Shown here: one piece after another, positions 27,868-39,756 of the stretch
How positions within the stretch are numbered: the stretch's first letter is position 1
How the letters are laid out: the number at the start of each line of letters is the position of its first letter
Assembly: GCF_002079055.1 (NCBI RefSeq)
Contig: NC_047493.1
Coordinates: 868,001 to 932,000 of the forward strand
DNA from: Saccharomyces paradoxus
Lineage: Eukaryota > Ascomycota > Saccharomycetes > Saccharomycetales > Saccharomycetaceae
Direction: 5' to 3'
DNA: 64,000 nt
Translations under genes and position numbers: made by a program
The notes under the pieces: generated by a model
The model's database searches: none
Seen by the model: the letters and a program-made list of their open reading frames with translations, nothing else
What the model was told of the DNA's origin: nothing

Positions 27868-30800
27868 ATGCAAGGGAGGAAGAGGACGCTTACAGAACCA
27901 TTCGAGCCGAATACCAATCCATTTGGCGACAATGCAGCTGTAATGGCCGAAAACGTTGAGAATAATACCGAAGTAGGTGGTAATCGTCCAGAATCAAAAC
28001 CACAAGCTTTGATTCCACCAGCTTTAAATATTGTGCCACCAGAGAGCACTAGCAACAGTACTGTTGAGCAAAAAGAGGACAGCTATAATGAAAATGGGAA
28101 AGATAACTCCTTAATCTCTAACATATTTCGTACTCGCATCGGAAGGAGCAGTCACGAAAACTTGAGCAGACCTAAACTCTCACTTCAAACAGCATCATTT
28201 GGCGCCGCTGAATCTTCCCGGCGTAATGTCTCACCTTCTGCAAGATCTGCCAAGTCTAGTTCGCAGTATATTGATTTAAATGACGAAAGGCTGCGCAGGC
28301 GTAGCTTTAGTAGTTATAGCCGAACATCTAGCAGGCGAGTTTCCAATTCACCAAGCTCAACAGATAGGCCTCCACGGTCGGCAAAAGTTTTATCGCTAAT
28401 TGCTGCTGACGATATGGATGATTTTGAAGATTTGCAGAAAGGGTTCAAGAGCGCAATAGACGAAGAGGGTTTGACATGGCTGCCCCAATTAAAGTCAGAA
28501 AAAAGCCATACTGAATCGGTCGTTGGTGAAGATGGAGAAGAAGAAGAAGAACCAGAATTCATACCTGATGTTCATACACCTAATGTAGGAACAAGTACTA
28601 CTCCAGGGTCGATTCATCTTACACCAGAACCGGCACAAAATGGTTCTTTATCCGAGGGTCTAGAGGGCTCTATTAATAATTCAAGAAAGAAATCTAGCCC
28701 AAAGTTTTCCCGTCATTTGTCACCTCAAAAAGAAGGTAAAGATCAAACGGAAGTTATTGAGTATGCTGAAGAGATTCCAGATTTTGAAACCCTTCAAAGG
28801 AAATTAGAATCAAGGCCTTTTGTGCTTTATGGACACTCTCTTGGAGTTTTTTCACCTACGAATCCACTAAGAATAAAAATTGCTCGTTTTTTGTTGCATA
28901 GGCGGTATTCGTTACTTTACAACACTTTATTGACATTTTATGCCATTCTCCTCGCGATAAGGACGTACGAGCCTGAAAATGTTGTTTTTTTGTACCGTTT
29001 CACCAACTGGACCGATTATTTCATTTTTATTTTGTCTGCTTGCTTTACAGGCAATGATATTGCTAAAATAATTGCATTTGGATTTTGGGATGATTCTGAA
29101 ATGTTTAAAGCCTATGGACGCGAATATAAATCAATATTACAGAGATCTGGAATAATGAAACTATACATATATTTGAGAGAAAAGTACGGCAAAAAGCTAA
29201 TAGATTTCATTATTCCATTTAGGATTATATCACCAGGAGAAGAAACGAAATATCAACAAAATTCTTTGAGTATTTCCCTAACAAAACCTTATGGTTCCAA
29301 CGAAAATCAGAGGCCTTTTGGTACCCCAAGAGCGTTTGCGCGATCATCGTGGAATAGAATAGATCTGGTATCTTCAAGCTGCTTTTGGCTAGGTATGTTT
29401 CTATCTATAAGAAGTTATGATTCAAAAGCAGGTATAAGAATATTCAAGCCTCTAGCTATATTAAGAATTCTTCGGCTTGTAAATGTGGATACTGGTATGC
29501 CCTCGATTCTGAGGGGTTTGAAATATGGTATCCCACAGTTGATAAACGTTAGCTCCATGTTAGTTTACTTCTGGATTTTCTTTGGGATTTTGGGAGTACA
29601 GATTTTTCAAGGCTCTTTTCGAAGGCAATGTGTGTGGTTTAACCCTGAAGATCCTACCGATACTTACCAGTATGACATGCAGTTCTGTGGTGGTTACCTC
29701 GATCCAGTAACAAAACGAAGACAAAATTATATCTACGAGGACGGATCTGAAGGTTCTGTTTCGAAAGGTTTCCTTTGCCCACAGTATTCGAAGTGCGTCT
29801 CCAATGCCAACCCCTACAACGGTAGAATTAGCTTTGATAATATTGTTAATTCGATGGAGCTCGTTTTTGTTATTATGAGTGCCAATACCTTTACTGATTT
29901 AATGTATTACACGATGGATTCAGATGAAATGGCTGCGTGTTTGTTTTTTATTGTTTGCATTTTTGTTTTAACTATTTGGCTACTAAATTTACTTATTGCA
30001 GTCCTGGTATCGTCCTTTGAAATAGCCAACGAGGAGTACAAAAAAAAAAAGCTCGTATATGGTTCTAGGAAGACAGGTTATCTTGCTCGCATAGTAACAG
30101 GTTACTGGAAATATTTCAAACTTAAGGCAAATCAGACAAGGTTTCCAAATTGGTCCCTAAAAGGACTAACTATTTACTCCCACGTTGAGTTTATCTTTGT
30201 CATACTTATTATTTGCGATATAGGTATGCGCGCCTCTGTTAAAGTATCTACTTCCACAAACTATAATAATATCCTCCTGAAAACTGATAGGGGGATTTCG
30301 ATTGTTCTTTTCATCGAATCACTAGCAAGGCTAGTATTATATCTCCCCAATATGTGGAAGTTTTTAACAAAACCAAGTTACGTTTACGATTTTATTATAT
30401 CAATTATTACTCTGGTTATTAGTTGCCTGGCTGTTGAAGGGGTTCTAGGACATATGTACGCCTGGCTATCCATTTTTCACATATCAAGGTTTTATAGGGT
30501 GATCATTTCCTTCAACTTAACAAAGAAACTATGGAAACAAATACTGAGTAATGGTGTTATGATTTGGAATTTATCCTCGTTTTACTTTTTTTTCACCTTT
30601 TTGGTCGCTATAGTTATGGCTGTGTATTTCGAAGGCGTGATTCCTCCAGAGGAAATGGCAGACCAGCCGTTTGGAATGTATTCACTACCGAATTCATTCC
30701 TATCTTTGTTCACAATAGGTTCAACTGAAAATTGGACGGATATTTTATACGCCCTTCAAAAACACTCGCCAAACATATCTTCTGCCTTCTTTTGCTCAGT

Positions 30801-33800
30801 GTTTTTCATTATATGGTTTCTCCTGTCCAACTCAGTGATCTTGAACATTTTCATTGCGTTGATATCAGAAAGTATGGAAGTGAAAGAAGAAGAAAAAAGG
30901 CCACAACAAATTAAGCACTACCTTAAATTTGTCTATCCTCAAAAGATACAAGAATATACGCATGCCAGTTTGGTTGCGAGGATCCGTAAAAAATTCTTCG
31001 AAGGTCATAAGAATGAAGATACAAGAGATTTTAAACAATTTCTTATGAGAGGAACCGCTATCATGAACATAGCGCAGAATATGGGGGAGCTGGCCGATGA
31101 ATTCAAAGAGCCGCCGTCCGAAAACCTATTCAAAAAGGGCTTATCAAAGCTCACAATTGGGGTTCCATCATTAAAAAGGTTGAGAATGTTTGCTAATAAT
31201 CCATTTTATAAAAATAGTGACGTTGTATTTACAGAAACGAACGATATAAACGGGAGAACTTACATTTTGGAGTTGAATGAATACGAGGATGAAAAGTTAG
31301 ATTATTTGAAAAAGTATCCTTTATTTAATTACTCGTATTATTTCTTTTCTCCTCAGCATAGATTTCGAAAGTTCTGTCAACGTTTGGTACCTCCAAGTAC
31401 TGGAAAAAGGACTGATGGGTCACGATTTTTCGAAGATAGTACAGATCTATACAACAAAAGGAGCTATTTCCATCATATTGAAAGAGATGTATTTGTGTTT
31501 ATTTTTGCACTTGCTACCATTTTACTAATTGTTTGCTCATGTTACGTCACACCCTTATACCGTATGCATCACAAGATGGGAACTTGGAATTGGTCCTCGG
31601 CATTAGATTGTGCCTTCATTGGTGCTTTTTCAATTGAATTCATAGTGAAAACGGTTGCTGACGGGTTTTTATATTCTCCCAATGCTTACTTGAGGAATCC
31701 ATGGAACTTTATTGACTTTTGCGTCCTCATCTCAATGTGGATTAACTTAATTGCGTACTTAAAAAACAACGGAAATTTATCCAGAATTTTTAAGGGGTTG
31801 ACAGCCCTGAGGGCCCTCAGATGCCTGACAATCAGTAATACAGCGCGTCAAACATTCAACTTAGTCATGTTTGATGGTTTGAATAAAATATTTGAAGCTG
31901 GGTTAATCTCACTCAGTTTACTATTTCCATTTACAGTTTGGGGCTTAAGTATATTCAAAGGTCGCTTAGGTACTTGCAACGACGGAAATTTGGGTCGTGC
32001 AGATTGTTACAATGAATATTCAAATTCTGTTTTTCAGTGGGATATCATGTCTCCAAGGGTTTACCAGCAACCATATCTTCATCTGGATTCTTTCGCAAGC
32101 GCCTTCAACTCATTATACCAAATCATTTCATTGGAAGGGTGGGTAGATTTGTTGGAAAACATGATGAATAGCTCTGGAATAGGTACGCCAGCTACGGTAA
32201 TGGGTTCGGCAGGGAATGCTTTATTCCTGGTTTTGTTTAATTTTCTTAGTATGGTTTTCATTCTGAACTTGTTTGTTTCATTCATTGTAAATAACCAAGC
32301 AAGGACAACAGGAAGCGCTTACTTTACTATCGAAGAAAAGGCATGGCTGGAATCTCAGAAACTCTTATCTCAAGCCAAGCCAAAAGCTATTCCAAATTTA
32401 ATTGAGTTATCAAGAATTAGGCAATTTTTTTATCAACTTGCAGTTGAGAAAAAGAATTTCTACTACGCGTCGTTCCTACAGGTAGTACTTTATTTGCATA
32501 TTATTATGCTCCTGAGTCGAAGCTACGATCCAGGAAACTTGATAGGTTATCAAGGTGTCTATTTTATGTTTTCTACTGGTGTATTCCTAATTCAAGAGGC
32601 ACTGCACATGTGTGGTGAAGGACCAAGGTTATATTTCAGACAAAAATGGAATAGCATACGACTAAGTATTATCATTATAGCATTTATCATGAATGCTGTA
32701 GCATTCCACGTTCCAGCCTCTCACTATTGGTTCCACAATGTTAAGGGATTTTTCTTATTGGTAATATTTTTGTTTATTATTCCTCAAAATGACACACTAA
32801 CTGAACTATTAGAAACTGCGATGGCAAGCTTACCGCCTATTCTATCATTAACCTACACTTGGGGAGTTCTATTTTTGGTCTATGCTATTGCTTTGAACCA
32901 AATCTTCGGCTTAACAAGGTTAGGGAGCAATACGACAGATAACATAAACTTTAGGACAGTTATCAAATCTATGATCGTTTTGTTTAGATGCAGTTTTGGT
33001 GAGGGCTGGAATTATATCATGGCCGATCTAACTGTATCAGAGCCTTATTGCTCGTCTGATAATAATTCAAACTATACTGACTGTGGATCAGAGACATATG
33101 CCTATTTGCTACTGATGTCGTGGAATATCATTTCCATGTATATCTTTGTGAATATGTTTGTTTCGTTGATAATTGGTAATTTCAGTTATGTTTACCGTAG
33201 CGGTGGATCCCGCTCTGGCATCAACAGATCAGAGATAAAAAAATACATCGAAGCGTGGTCCAAATTTGACACCGATGGAACCGGTGAGCTTGAACTGTCC
33301 TACCTCCCAAGGATAATGCATTCCTTTGATGGTCCCCTTTCATTTAAGATTTGGGAAGGTAGATTAACAATAAAAAGTCTAGTCAAGAACTACATGGAGG
33401 TTAACCCAGATGACCCATATGATGTCAAGATAGATTTGATCGGATTAAACAAAGAGTTGAACACGATTAATAAAGCAAAGATCATACAGAGGAAACTACA
33501 ATACAGGAGATTTGTCCAAAGCATTCATTATACGAATGCTTATAATGGATGTATCAGGTTCTCGGACTTGTTACTGCAAATACCTCTCTACACAGCTTAT
33601 TCTGCAAGGGAATGTCTAGGTATTGATCAATATGTGCATCACCTGTATATCCTGGGTAAAGTAGACAAGTTCTTGGAAAACCAAAGGAATTTTGATGTTT
33701 TGGAGATGGTGGTAACAAGATGGAAATTCCATTGCAGGATGAAGCGCTTTATTGAACCCGAATGGGACACTAAAAATCCCATAGTATCGTCTCACATTTC

Positions 33801-33996
33801 GAATATAGACTTAAGTGTGGAATCTGTTCCAGGAACTATTGAAAGGGAACCTATCGCAACACCTAGAATGGATTACGGTGTTAACAATTTTATGTGGTCT
33901 CCGAGGATGAATCAAGACTCCACTATGGACTCTACGGAAGAACCAATAGATGATAATGACGGTAGCCAGGGCTCAAATAATTCAATTGATAGATAA
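27868..33996 (+). CDS. CCH1: CCH1, high-affinity voltage-gated-type Ca2+ channel alpha subunit
   Basis: A 2042-residue four-domain channel of the Cav/NaV/NALCN superfamily; with Mid1 it forms the plasma-membrane Ca2+ influx system used in mating, cold and ER stress. A Ser-rich cytoplasmic N-terminus of about 340 residues is followed by four six-TM repeats. The pore-loop filter residues read N673 (SANTFTDL), E954 (STENWTDIL), E1423 (SLEGWVDLL) and E1712 (GEGWNYIM). S4-like segments with spaced basic residues include FKPLAILRILRLVNVD and LTALRALRCLTISNTARQ. A canonical EF-hand loop DTDGTGELE begins at D1801. The start is the ATG at 27868; the frame upstream begins with TTG. Confidence 0.97.
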   Translation: MQGRKRTLTEPFEPNTNPFGDNAAVMAENVENNTEVGGNRPESKPQALIPPALNIVPPESTSNSTVEQKEDSYNENGKDNSLISNIFRTRIGRSSHENLSRPKLSLQTASFGAAESSRRNVSPSARSAKSSSQYIDLNDERLRRRSFSSYSRTSSRRVSNSPSSTDRPPRSAKVLSLIAADDMDDFEDLQKGFKSAIDEEGLTWLPQLKSEKSHTESVVGEDGEEEEEPEFIPDVHTPNVGTSTTPGSIHLTPEPAQNGSLSEGLEGSINNSRKKSSPKFSRHLSPQKEGKDQTEVIEYAEEIPDFETLQRKLESRPFVLYGHSLGVFSPTNPLRIKIARFLLHRRYSLLYNTLLTFYAILLAIRTYEPENVVFLYRFTNWTDYFIFILSACFTGNDIAKIIAFGFWDDSEMFKAYGREYKSILQRSGIMKLYIYLREKYGKKLIDFIIPFRIISPGEETKYQQNSLSISLTKPYGSNENQRPFGTPRAFARSSWNRIDLVSSSCFWLGMFLSIRSYDSKAGIRIFKPLAILRILRLVNVDTGMPSILRGLKYGIPQLINVSSMLVYFWIFFGILGVQIFQGSFRRQCVWFNPEDPTDTYQYDMQFCGGYLDPVTKRRQNYIYEDGSEGSVSKGFLCPQYSKCVSNANPYNGRISFDNIVNSMELVFVIMSANTFTDLMYYTMDSDEMAACLFFIVCIFVLTIWLLNLLIAVLVSSFEIANEEYKKKKLVYGSRKTGYLARIVTGYWKYFKLKANQTRFPNWSLKGLTIYSHVEFIFVILIICDIGMRASVKVSTSTNYNNILLKTDRGISIVLFIESLARLVLYLPNMWKFLTKPSYVYDFIISIITLVISCLAVEGVLGHMYAWLSIFHISRFYRVIISFNLTKKLWKQILSNGVMIWNLSSFYFFFTFLVAIVMAVYFEGVIPPEEMADQPFGMYSLPNSFLSLFTIGSTENWTDILYALQKHSPNISSAFFCSVFFIIWFLLSNSVILNIFIALISESMEVKEEEKRPQQIKHYLKFVYPQKIQEYTHASLVARIRKKFFEGHKNEDTRDFKQFLMRGTAIMNIAQNMGELADEFKEPPSENLFKKGLSKLTIGVPSLKRLRMFANNPFYKNSDVVFTETNDINGRTYILELNEYEDEKLDYLKKYPLFNYSYYFFSPQHRFRKFCQRLVPPSTGKRTDGSRFFEDSTDLYNKRSYFHHIERDVFVFIFALATILLIVCSCYVTPLYRMHHKMGTWNWSSALDCAFIGAFSIEFIVKTVADGFLYSPNAYLRNPWNFIDFCVLISMWINLIAYLKNNGNLSRIFKGLTALRALRCLTISNTARQTFNLVMFDGLNKIFEAGLISLSLLFPFTVWGLSIFKGRLGTCNDGNLGRADCYNEYSNSVFQWDIMSPRVYQQPYLHLDSFASAFNSLYQIISLEGWVDLLENMMNSSGIGTPATVMGSAGNALFLVLFNFLSMVFILNLFVSFIVNNQARTTGSAYFTIEEKAWLESQKLLSQAKPKAIPNLIELSRIRQFFYQLAVEKKNFYYASFLQVVLYLHIIMLLSRSYDPGNLIGYQGVYFMFSTGVFLIQEALHMCGEGPRLYFRQKWNSIRLSIIIIAFIMNAVAFHVPASHYWFHNVKGFFLLVIFLFIIPQNDTLTELLETAMASLPPILSLTYTWGVLFLVYAIALNQIFGLTRLGSNTTDNINFRTVIKSMIVLFRCSFGEGWNYIMADLTVSEPYCSSDNNSNYTDCGSETYAYLLLMSWNIISMYIFVNMFVSLIIGNFSYVYRSGGSRSGINRSEIKKYIEAWSKFDTDGTGELELSYLPRIMHSFDGPLSFKIWEGRLTIKSLVKNYMEVNPDDPYDVKIDLIGLNKELNTINKAKIIQRKLQYRRFVQSIHYTNAYNGCIRFSDLLLQIPLYTAYSARECLGIDQYVHHLYILGKVDKFLENQRNFDVLEMVVTRWKFHCRMKRFIEPEWDTKNPIVSSHISNIDLSVESVPGTIEREPIATPRMDYGVNNFMWSPRMNQDSTMDSTEEPIDDNDGSQGSNNSIDR

Positions 33997-34118
33997 TTAT
34001 ATAAGAGCGTGCATAGGAGGCTTTATAGATAGAAAAATAAACAAGAAAACAGTAATTCAAATTGACATGTTTGAGTGGTGTGCCTTAAGAGTAAGTTAAA
34101 ATAAAAATCTCAGAAAAG

Positions 34119-34124
34119 AAAAAA
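34119..34124 (-). terminator. Pol III terminator of tRNA-Gly
   Basis: Six T in transcript sense directly after the tRNA 3' end. Confidence 0.8.
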
Positions 34125-34125
34125 G

Positions 34126-34196
34126 TGCGCAAGCCCGGAATCGAACCGGGGGCCCAACGATGGCAACGTTGGATTTTACCACTAAACCACTTGCGC
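34126..34196 (-). tRNA. tRNA-Gly(GCC)
   Basis: A 71-nt cloverleaf on the minus strand: acceptor stem GCGCAAG/CTTGCGC, D-arm GTGGTTTAGTGGTAAAA, anticodon loop TTGCCAT with GCC, T-arm GGTTCGATTCC (B box), discriminator A. No intron. A run of six T follows the 3' end (34119-34124 on the plus strand as A), the RNA polymerase III terminator. It is the target-site tRNA for the LTR fossils immediately upstream. Confidence 0.98.
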
Positions 34197-34212
34197 TTAT
34201 TTATAATGCCTT

Positions 34213-34283
34213 TGTTGTATCTCAAAATGAGATACCTCAGCATTACTAGATTTACCAACCTAGACATAAAACATGTATGAAAC
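34213..34283 (+). mobile_element. Ty3-type sigma LTR remnant
   Basis: Begins with the sigma terminus TGTTGTATCTCAAAATGAGA, exactly 16 bp upstream of the tRNA 5' end, the position at which Ty3 integrates (transcription start of Pol III genes). The sequence stays sigma-like up to a delta LTR inserted at 34284. Whether sigma resumes after 34604 is not clear. It is a broken, old fossil with no internal genes. Confidence 0.75.
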
Positions 34284-34603
34284 TGAGAATGGGGTGAATA
34301 ATTGAATAATTGTTGGGATTCCATTGTTACTAAAGGCTATAATATTGGGTATACAGAATATACTAGAAGTTCTCCTCGAGGATACAGGAATCCACAAAAG
34401 GGAATCGATAATTCTACATAGTGTTATTACCTTATCTTCTTTCCTTTTATATGTTGTCATTCATTTTCCTATTACATTATCAATTCTTGCATTTCAGCTT
34501 CCATTAGATTGAACGACTATTTCTCAATCTTTATGTCATCCTCTTACACCCCATGTGATAATATACTACTAAATAGATAACATCAGAATTGTTTTTTCCA
34601 ACA
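34284..34603 (-). mobile_element. Solo delta LTR (Ty1/Ty2 type), inserted in the sigma fossil
   Basis: 320 bp, close to the ~334-bp delta length, reading in reverse: left end TGAGAAT..., with the delta hallmark GTTGGGATTCCATTGTTA and the ACTAGAAGTTCTCCTCGAGG segment, right end TTCCAACA. The 5-bp flanks GAAAC (34279-34283 and 34605-34609, one extra base next to the right end) look like the target duplication. It sits about 90 bp upstream of the tRNA gene, within the Ty1 targeting window. A solo LTR left by recombination; moderately decayed and younger than the sigma it interrupts. Confidence 0.85.
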
Positions 34604-35141
34604 AGAAACACTTGATAGTGATGCATACCAGAATTGCTTCCAGTTACTTTCGATCATCTCCTATTATATTGTTCTAATATAACGATGTGCTATGAAGTTT
34701 CAATACAAAATTGTTACCCGGCGGTTCCAATATTGGGAATGATCTTTCTTTATAAGAAAAAAAAGAATTTCGCAGATTTCCCTGACTTTCCTTATTCTTC
34801 CCACATTAACACTAAAAAGTACTATCTCAACAACAAAAACAAGAAAGATTACTAAGTGCAGGGTATTCGGTCGAAACTTTGGCGTATATCTTCAAAACCT
34901 CAACCTATTCATTTCTCTGGCTTAATTGTTTGAAGTAAATTCAATCATTGTCAAGTATTCTTCTGTTCTTTTCTATTATTCTCGCTCTTTCAATTAATTA
35001 CAACCTCCAGTAATTGACGTTAGCGTGGAATCGTGAAAGGCAAGAAAGTTGATTAATATAATTACGACAAGAAGTTAATATTTTTTTACTCATACATTAT
35101 CGGAACTATTCGCCGACTTTAAGAATAGAATAAAAAATACT

Positions 35142-38100
35142 ATGGAAGGAATTTTGAATTTTTCTAGCGATTTAGATATCGCCCTATTAGATCAGGTGGT
35201 ATCCACATTTTATCAGGGTTCTGGCGTCCAGCAAAAGCAAGCTCAGGAGATTTTGACCAAATTTCAGGATAATCCAGATGCTTGGCAAAAAGCTGATCAA
35301 ATTCTTCAATTCTCAACTAACCCTCAATCGAAATTCATTGCCCTCTCCATCCTTGATAAACTAATCACTAGAAAATGGAAATTGTTGCCGAATGATCATA
35401 GAATTGGAATTAGGAACTTTGTTGTCGGTATGATCATTTCCATGTGCCAAGACGATGAAGTATTTAAAACACAAAAGAATCTGATCAATAAGTCAGATTT
35501 AACTTTAGTGCAAATTTTAAAACAGGAATGGCCTCAAAATTGGCCAGAATTCATCCCAGAACTAATCGGCAGTTCAAGTTCCTCTGCTAATGTTTGCGAA
35601 AACAACATGATCGTTTTGAAATTACTATCTGAAGAAGTCTTCGATTTTTCTGCGGAACAAATGACGCAAGCTAAAGCTTTACATTTGAAAAATTCCATGT
35701 CAAAAGAATTTGAACAAATTTTTAAATTATGTTTTCAAGTTTTGGAACAAGGTTCTTCAAGCTCTCTAATAGTAGCAACCTTGGAATCTTTATTGAGATA
35801 TTTACATTGGATTCCTTATCGTTATATTTACGAAACAAATATTTTGGAACTACTAAGTACCAAATTCATGACATCGCCTGATACAAGAGCCATCACATTG
35901 AAATGTTTGACTGAGGTGTCAAATCTAAAAATTCCACAAGATAACGATTTGATAAAAAGACAAACTGTTCTTTTTTTCCAAAACACTCTACAACAAATTG
36001 CCACAAGTGTCATGCCCGTTACTGCCGATTTGAAGGCCACTTATGCGAATGCTAACGGCAATGACCAATCTTTTTTACAAGATTTAGCAATGTTTTTAAC
36101 TACATATCTGGCCCGTAATAGAGTTCTATTAGAAAGCGATGAATCATTGAGGGAGTTATTACTGAATGCGCACCAATACTTAATTCAACTATCTAAAATC
36201 GAAGAAAGAGAGCTATTTAAGACGACATTGGACTACTGGCATAATTTAGTAGCAGATTTATTTTATGAGGTTCAACGTTTGCCTGCTACCGAAATGAGCC
36301 CATTGATACAGTTGTCAGTCGGTTCACAGGCTATTTCAACTGGCTCTGGCGCTCTAAATCCGGAATATATGAAAAGATTTCCATTAAAAAAACATATTTA
36401 CGAAGAAATTTGCTCACAGTTGAGATTAGTCATTATTGAAAATATGGTTAGACCAGAGGAAGTCCTTGTTGTTGAAAATGATGAAGGAGAAATTGTTAGA
36501 GAATTCGTCAAAGAATCTGACACTATCCAATTGTACAAATCAGAAAGAGAAGTTCTTGTATATTTGACCCACTTAAATGTCATTGACACGGAAGAAATCA
36601 TGATCAGTAAATTAGCAAGGCAAATTGATGGGTCTGAATGGTCATGGCACAATATAAACACTTTATCTTGGGCGATCGGTTCTATATCTGGTACAATGAG
36701 CGAAGATACCGAGAAGAGATTCGTAGTTACTGTTATCAAAGATTTACTAGATTTAACGGTTAAGAAAAGGGGCAAAGACAACAAGGCTGTCGTTGCATCG
36801 GATATTATGTACGTAGTGGGCCAGTATCCAAGATTTTTGAAGGCTCACTGGAATTTTCTAAGAACAGTTATTTTGAAACTTTTTGAATTTATGCATGAAA
36901 CTCATGAGGGTGTTCAGGATATGGCGTGTGACACATTCATCAAAATTGTTCAGAAATGTAAATATCATTTTGTTATTCAACAACCCCGTGAGTCTGAACC
37001 ATTCATCCAGACAATAATCAGGGACATCCAAAAGACGACTGCTGACCTGCAGCCGCAACAGGTTCATACATTTTACAAGGCTTGTGGTATTATTATTTCT
37101 GAAGAAAGGAGTGTAGCGGAGAGAAATAGATTATTGAGTGATTTGATGCAACTGCCAAATATGGCTTGGGACACTATAGTCGAACAGTCCACTGCCAACC
37201 CAACATTGTTGTTAGATTCTGAAACTGTCAAAATCATTGCGAATATCATAAAAACTAATGTCGCTGTTTGTACTTCAATGGGAGCAGATTTCTACCCACA
37301 ATTGGGTCACATCTATTACAATATGCTTCAACTATACAGAGCCGTTTCTTCGATGATTTCTGCTCAGGTGGCTACAGATGGTCTGATTGCTACAAAAACC
37401 CCAAAGGTTCGTGGTTTGAGAACCATCAAGAAAGAAATTCTGAAACTTGTTGAAACCTATATATCCAAGGCCAGAAATCTGGATGATGTTGTTAAAGTGT
37501 TGGTCGAACCATTGTTGAATGCCGTGTTGGAGGATTATATGAACAATGTTCCAGATGCAAGAGATGCCGAAGTACTAAATTGCATGACCACAGTAGTAGA
37601 GAAGGTTGGTCATATGATCCCACAAGGTGTTATTTTAATTTTACAGAGTGTGTTTGAGTGTACTTTGGACATGATTAACAAAGATTTCACAGAATATCCA
37701 GAGCATCGTGTAGAGTTTTACAAGTTGCTGAAGGTCATTAATGAGAAATCATTTGCTGCATTCTTGGAACTACCTCCGGCTGCGTTTAAACTGTTTGTCG
37801 ACGCTATTTGCTGGGCGTTCAAACACAACAATAGGGATGTTGAAGTTAATGGTTTACAGATTGCATTGGACTTAGTGAAAAACATCGAAAGAATGGGAAA
37901 TGTCCCTTTTGCAAATGAATTCCACAAGAATTATTTCTTCATTTTTGTCAGCGAAACATTTTTTGTTCTAACCGATTCCGACCACAAATCCGGGTTCTCT
38001 AAGCAAGCTTTGTTATTAATGAAGTTGATTTCTTTGGTTTACGATAACAAGATTTCCGTACCATTATATCAAGAAGCTGAAGTACCACAGGGGACTTCAA

Positions 38101-38396
38101 ATCAAGTCTACTTGAGCCAATATTTGGCTAATATGCTAAGTAATGCATTCCCTCATTTAACATCTCAACAAATTGCAAGTTTTCTCTCTGCATTAACTAA
38201 ACAATACAAAGACCTAATAGTCTTCAAAGGTACTTTGAGGGACTTTTTGGTGCAAATCAAAGAAGTCGGAGGTGATCCAACAGATTATTTGTTTGCTGAA
38301 GATAAAGAGCACGCATTAATGGAACAGAATAGACTTGAAAGAGAAAAAGCTGCCAAGATTGGTGGGTTATTAAAACCTTCTGAACTTGATGATTAG
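35142..38396 (+). CDS. CRM1: CRM1, exportin-1
   Basis: A 1084-residue HEAT-repeat karyopherin exporting leucine-rich-NES cargo, pre-ribosomes and some RNAs with Ran-GTP. The N-terminal CRIME/importin-beta region contains [14 protein letters not shown] and [15 protein letters not shown]. The NES groove lies around residues 500-600; codon 539 is ACG (36756-36758), giving Thr where human and fission-yeast exportin have the leptomycin-reactive Cys. The acidic loop ([13 protein letters not shown], about 440-455) and C-terminal helix are present. The length equals that of S. cerevisiae Crm1, and only a few residues differ from what I recall. ATG at 35142. Confidence 0.98.
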   Translation: MEGILNFSSDLDIALLDQVVSTFYQGSGVQQKQAQEILTKFQDNPDAWQKADQILQFSTNPQSKFIALSILDKLITRKWKLLPNDHRIGIRNFVVGMIISMCQDDEVFKTQKNLINKSDLTLVQILKQEWPQNWPEFIPELIGSSSSSANVCENNMIVLKLLSEEVFDFSAEQMTQAKALHLKNSMSKEFEQIFKLCFQVLEQGSSSSLIVATLESLLRYLHWIPYRYIYETNILELLSTKFMTSPDTRAITLKCLTEVSNLKIPQDNDLIKRQTVLFFQNTLQQIATSVMPVTADLKATYANANGNDQSFLQDLAMFLTTYLARNRVLLESDESLRELLLNAHQYLIQLSKIEERELFKTTLDYWHNLVADLFYEVQRLPATEMSPLIQLSVGSQAISTGSGALNPEYMKRFPLKKHIYEEICSQLRLVIIENMVRPEEVLVVENDEGEIVREFVKESDTIQLYKSEREVLVYLTHLNVIDTEEIMISKLARQIDGSEWSWHNINTLSWAIGSISGTMSEDTEKRFVVTVIKDLLDLTVKKRGKDNKAVVASDIMYVVGQYPRFLKAHWNFLRTVILKLFEFMHETHEGVQDMACDTFIKIVQKCKYHFVIQQPRESEPFIQTIIRDIQKTTADLQPQQVHTFYKACGIIISEERSVAERNRLLSDLMQLPNMAWDTIVEQSTANPTLLLDSETVKIIANIIKTNVAVCTSMGADFYPQLGHIYYNMLQLYRAVSSMISAQVATDGLIATKTPKVRGLRTIKKEILKLVETYISKARNLDDVVKVLVEPLLNAVLEDYMNNVPDARDAEVLNCMTTVVEKVGHMIPQGVILILQSVFECTLDMINKDFTEYPEHRVEFYKLLKVINEKSFAAFLELPPAAFKLFVDAICWAFKHNNRDVEVNGLQIALDLVKNIERMGNVPFANEFHKNYFFIFVSETFFVLTDSDHKSGFSKQALLLMKLISLVYDNKISVPLYQEAEVPQGTSNQVYLSQYLANMLSNAFPHLTSQQIASFLSALTKQYKDLIVFKGTLRDFLVQIKEVGGDPTDYLFAEDKEHALMEQNRLEREKAAKIGGLLKPSELDD

Positions 38397-38674
38397 CGGC
38401 TGTGGCCTTTCATTCTTTGAAGTTCCAGTATTTTTTCCTTTTTAACTAGTCTCTAGTTGATAACCATGGGGTTTTCATTTCTTTTTCATTTCATAACATA
38501 TGTAAAATGGTTCTTCAAAGTCCCAATATTCCAATATAATAGTAAATACTATTTAGCACACTTCGTGGAAAAGTAAAAAATATTATTGAGAGTTCTTGTT
38601 AAGTGATTAACCCATTTAATTAATATTATAATGTATGTACATGATTGTAATAAATTGTTTATACGCTTTTATGA

Positions 38675-39508
<834 letters not shown>

Positions 39509-39756
39509 TCAACGAGTTGCCCTTTCTTATCCCGGTTGTTATTTTATCGTCCATATATTTTTCAATACAATTCATTGACAGTTGGATTACCCGAAATAAA
39601 TATCTCGCGACCGTAATAAAGAGAGATGATGAGAAGATGTTCATTTCAAGTAAAGAAAGAAAAGAATCATCTAAAATTTAATTTAGGTTTTGATTATTTA
39701 TTTATTGTTACAACATTTTTCTAATTTGAATTTTTATTTTTACATGCACATTCTCG

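Larger units (their letters stand above)
33997..35141. other. CCH1-CRM1 intergenic region
   Basis: 1145 bp containing a tRNA-Gly gene, LTR fossils at its 5' side (34213-34603) and the CRM1 promoter. From about 34604 to 35141 it is AT-rich with no recognised gene; part of it may be decayed sigma sequence. Confidence 0.7.

Noticed and set aside
34127-34196. Protein frame across the tRNA gene
   Set aside because: The segment is a clear tRNA-Gly; the frame is incidental.
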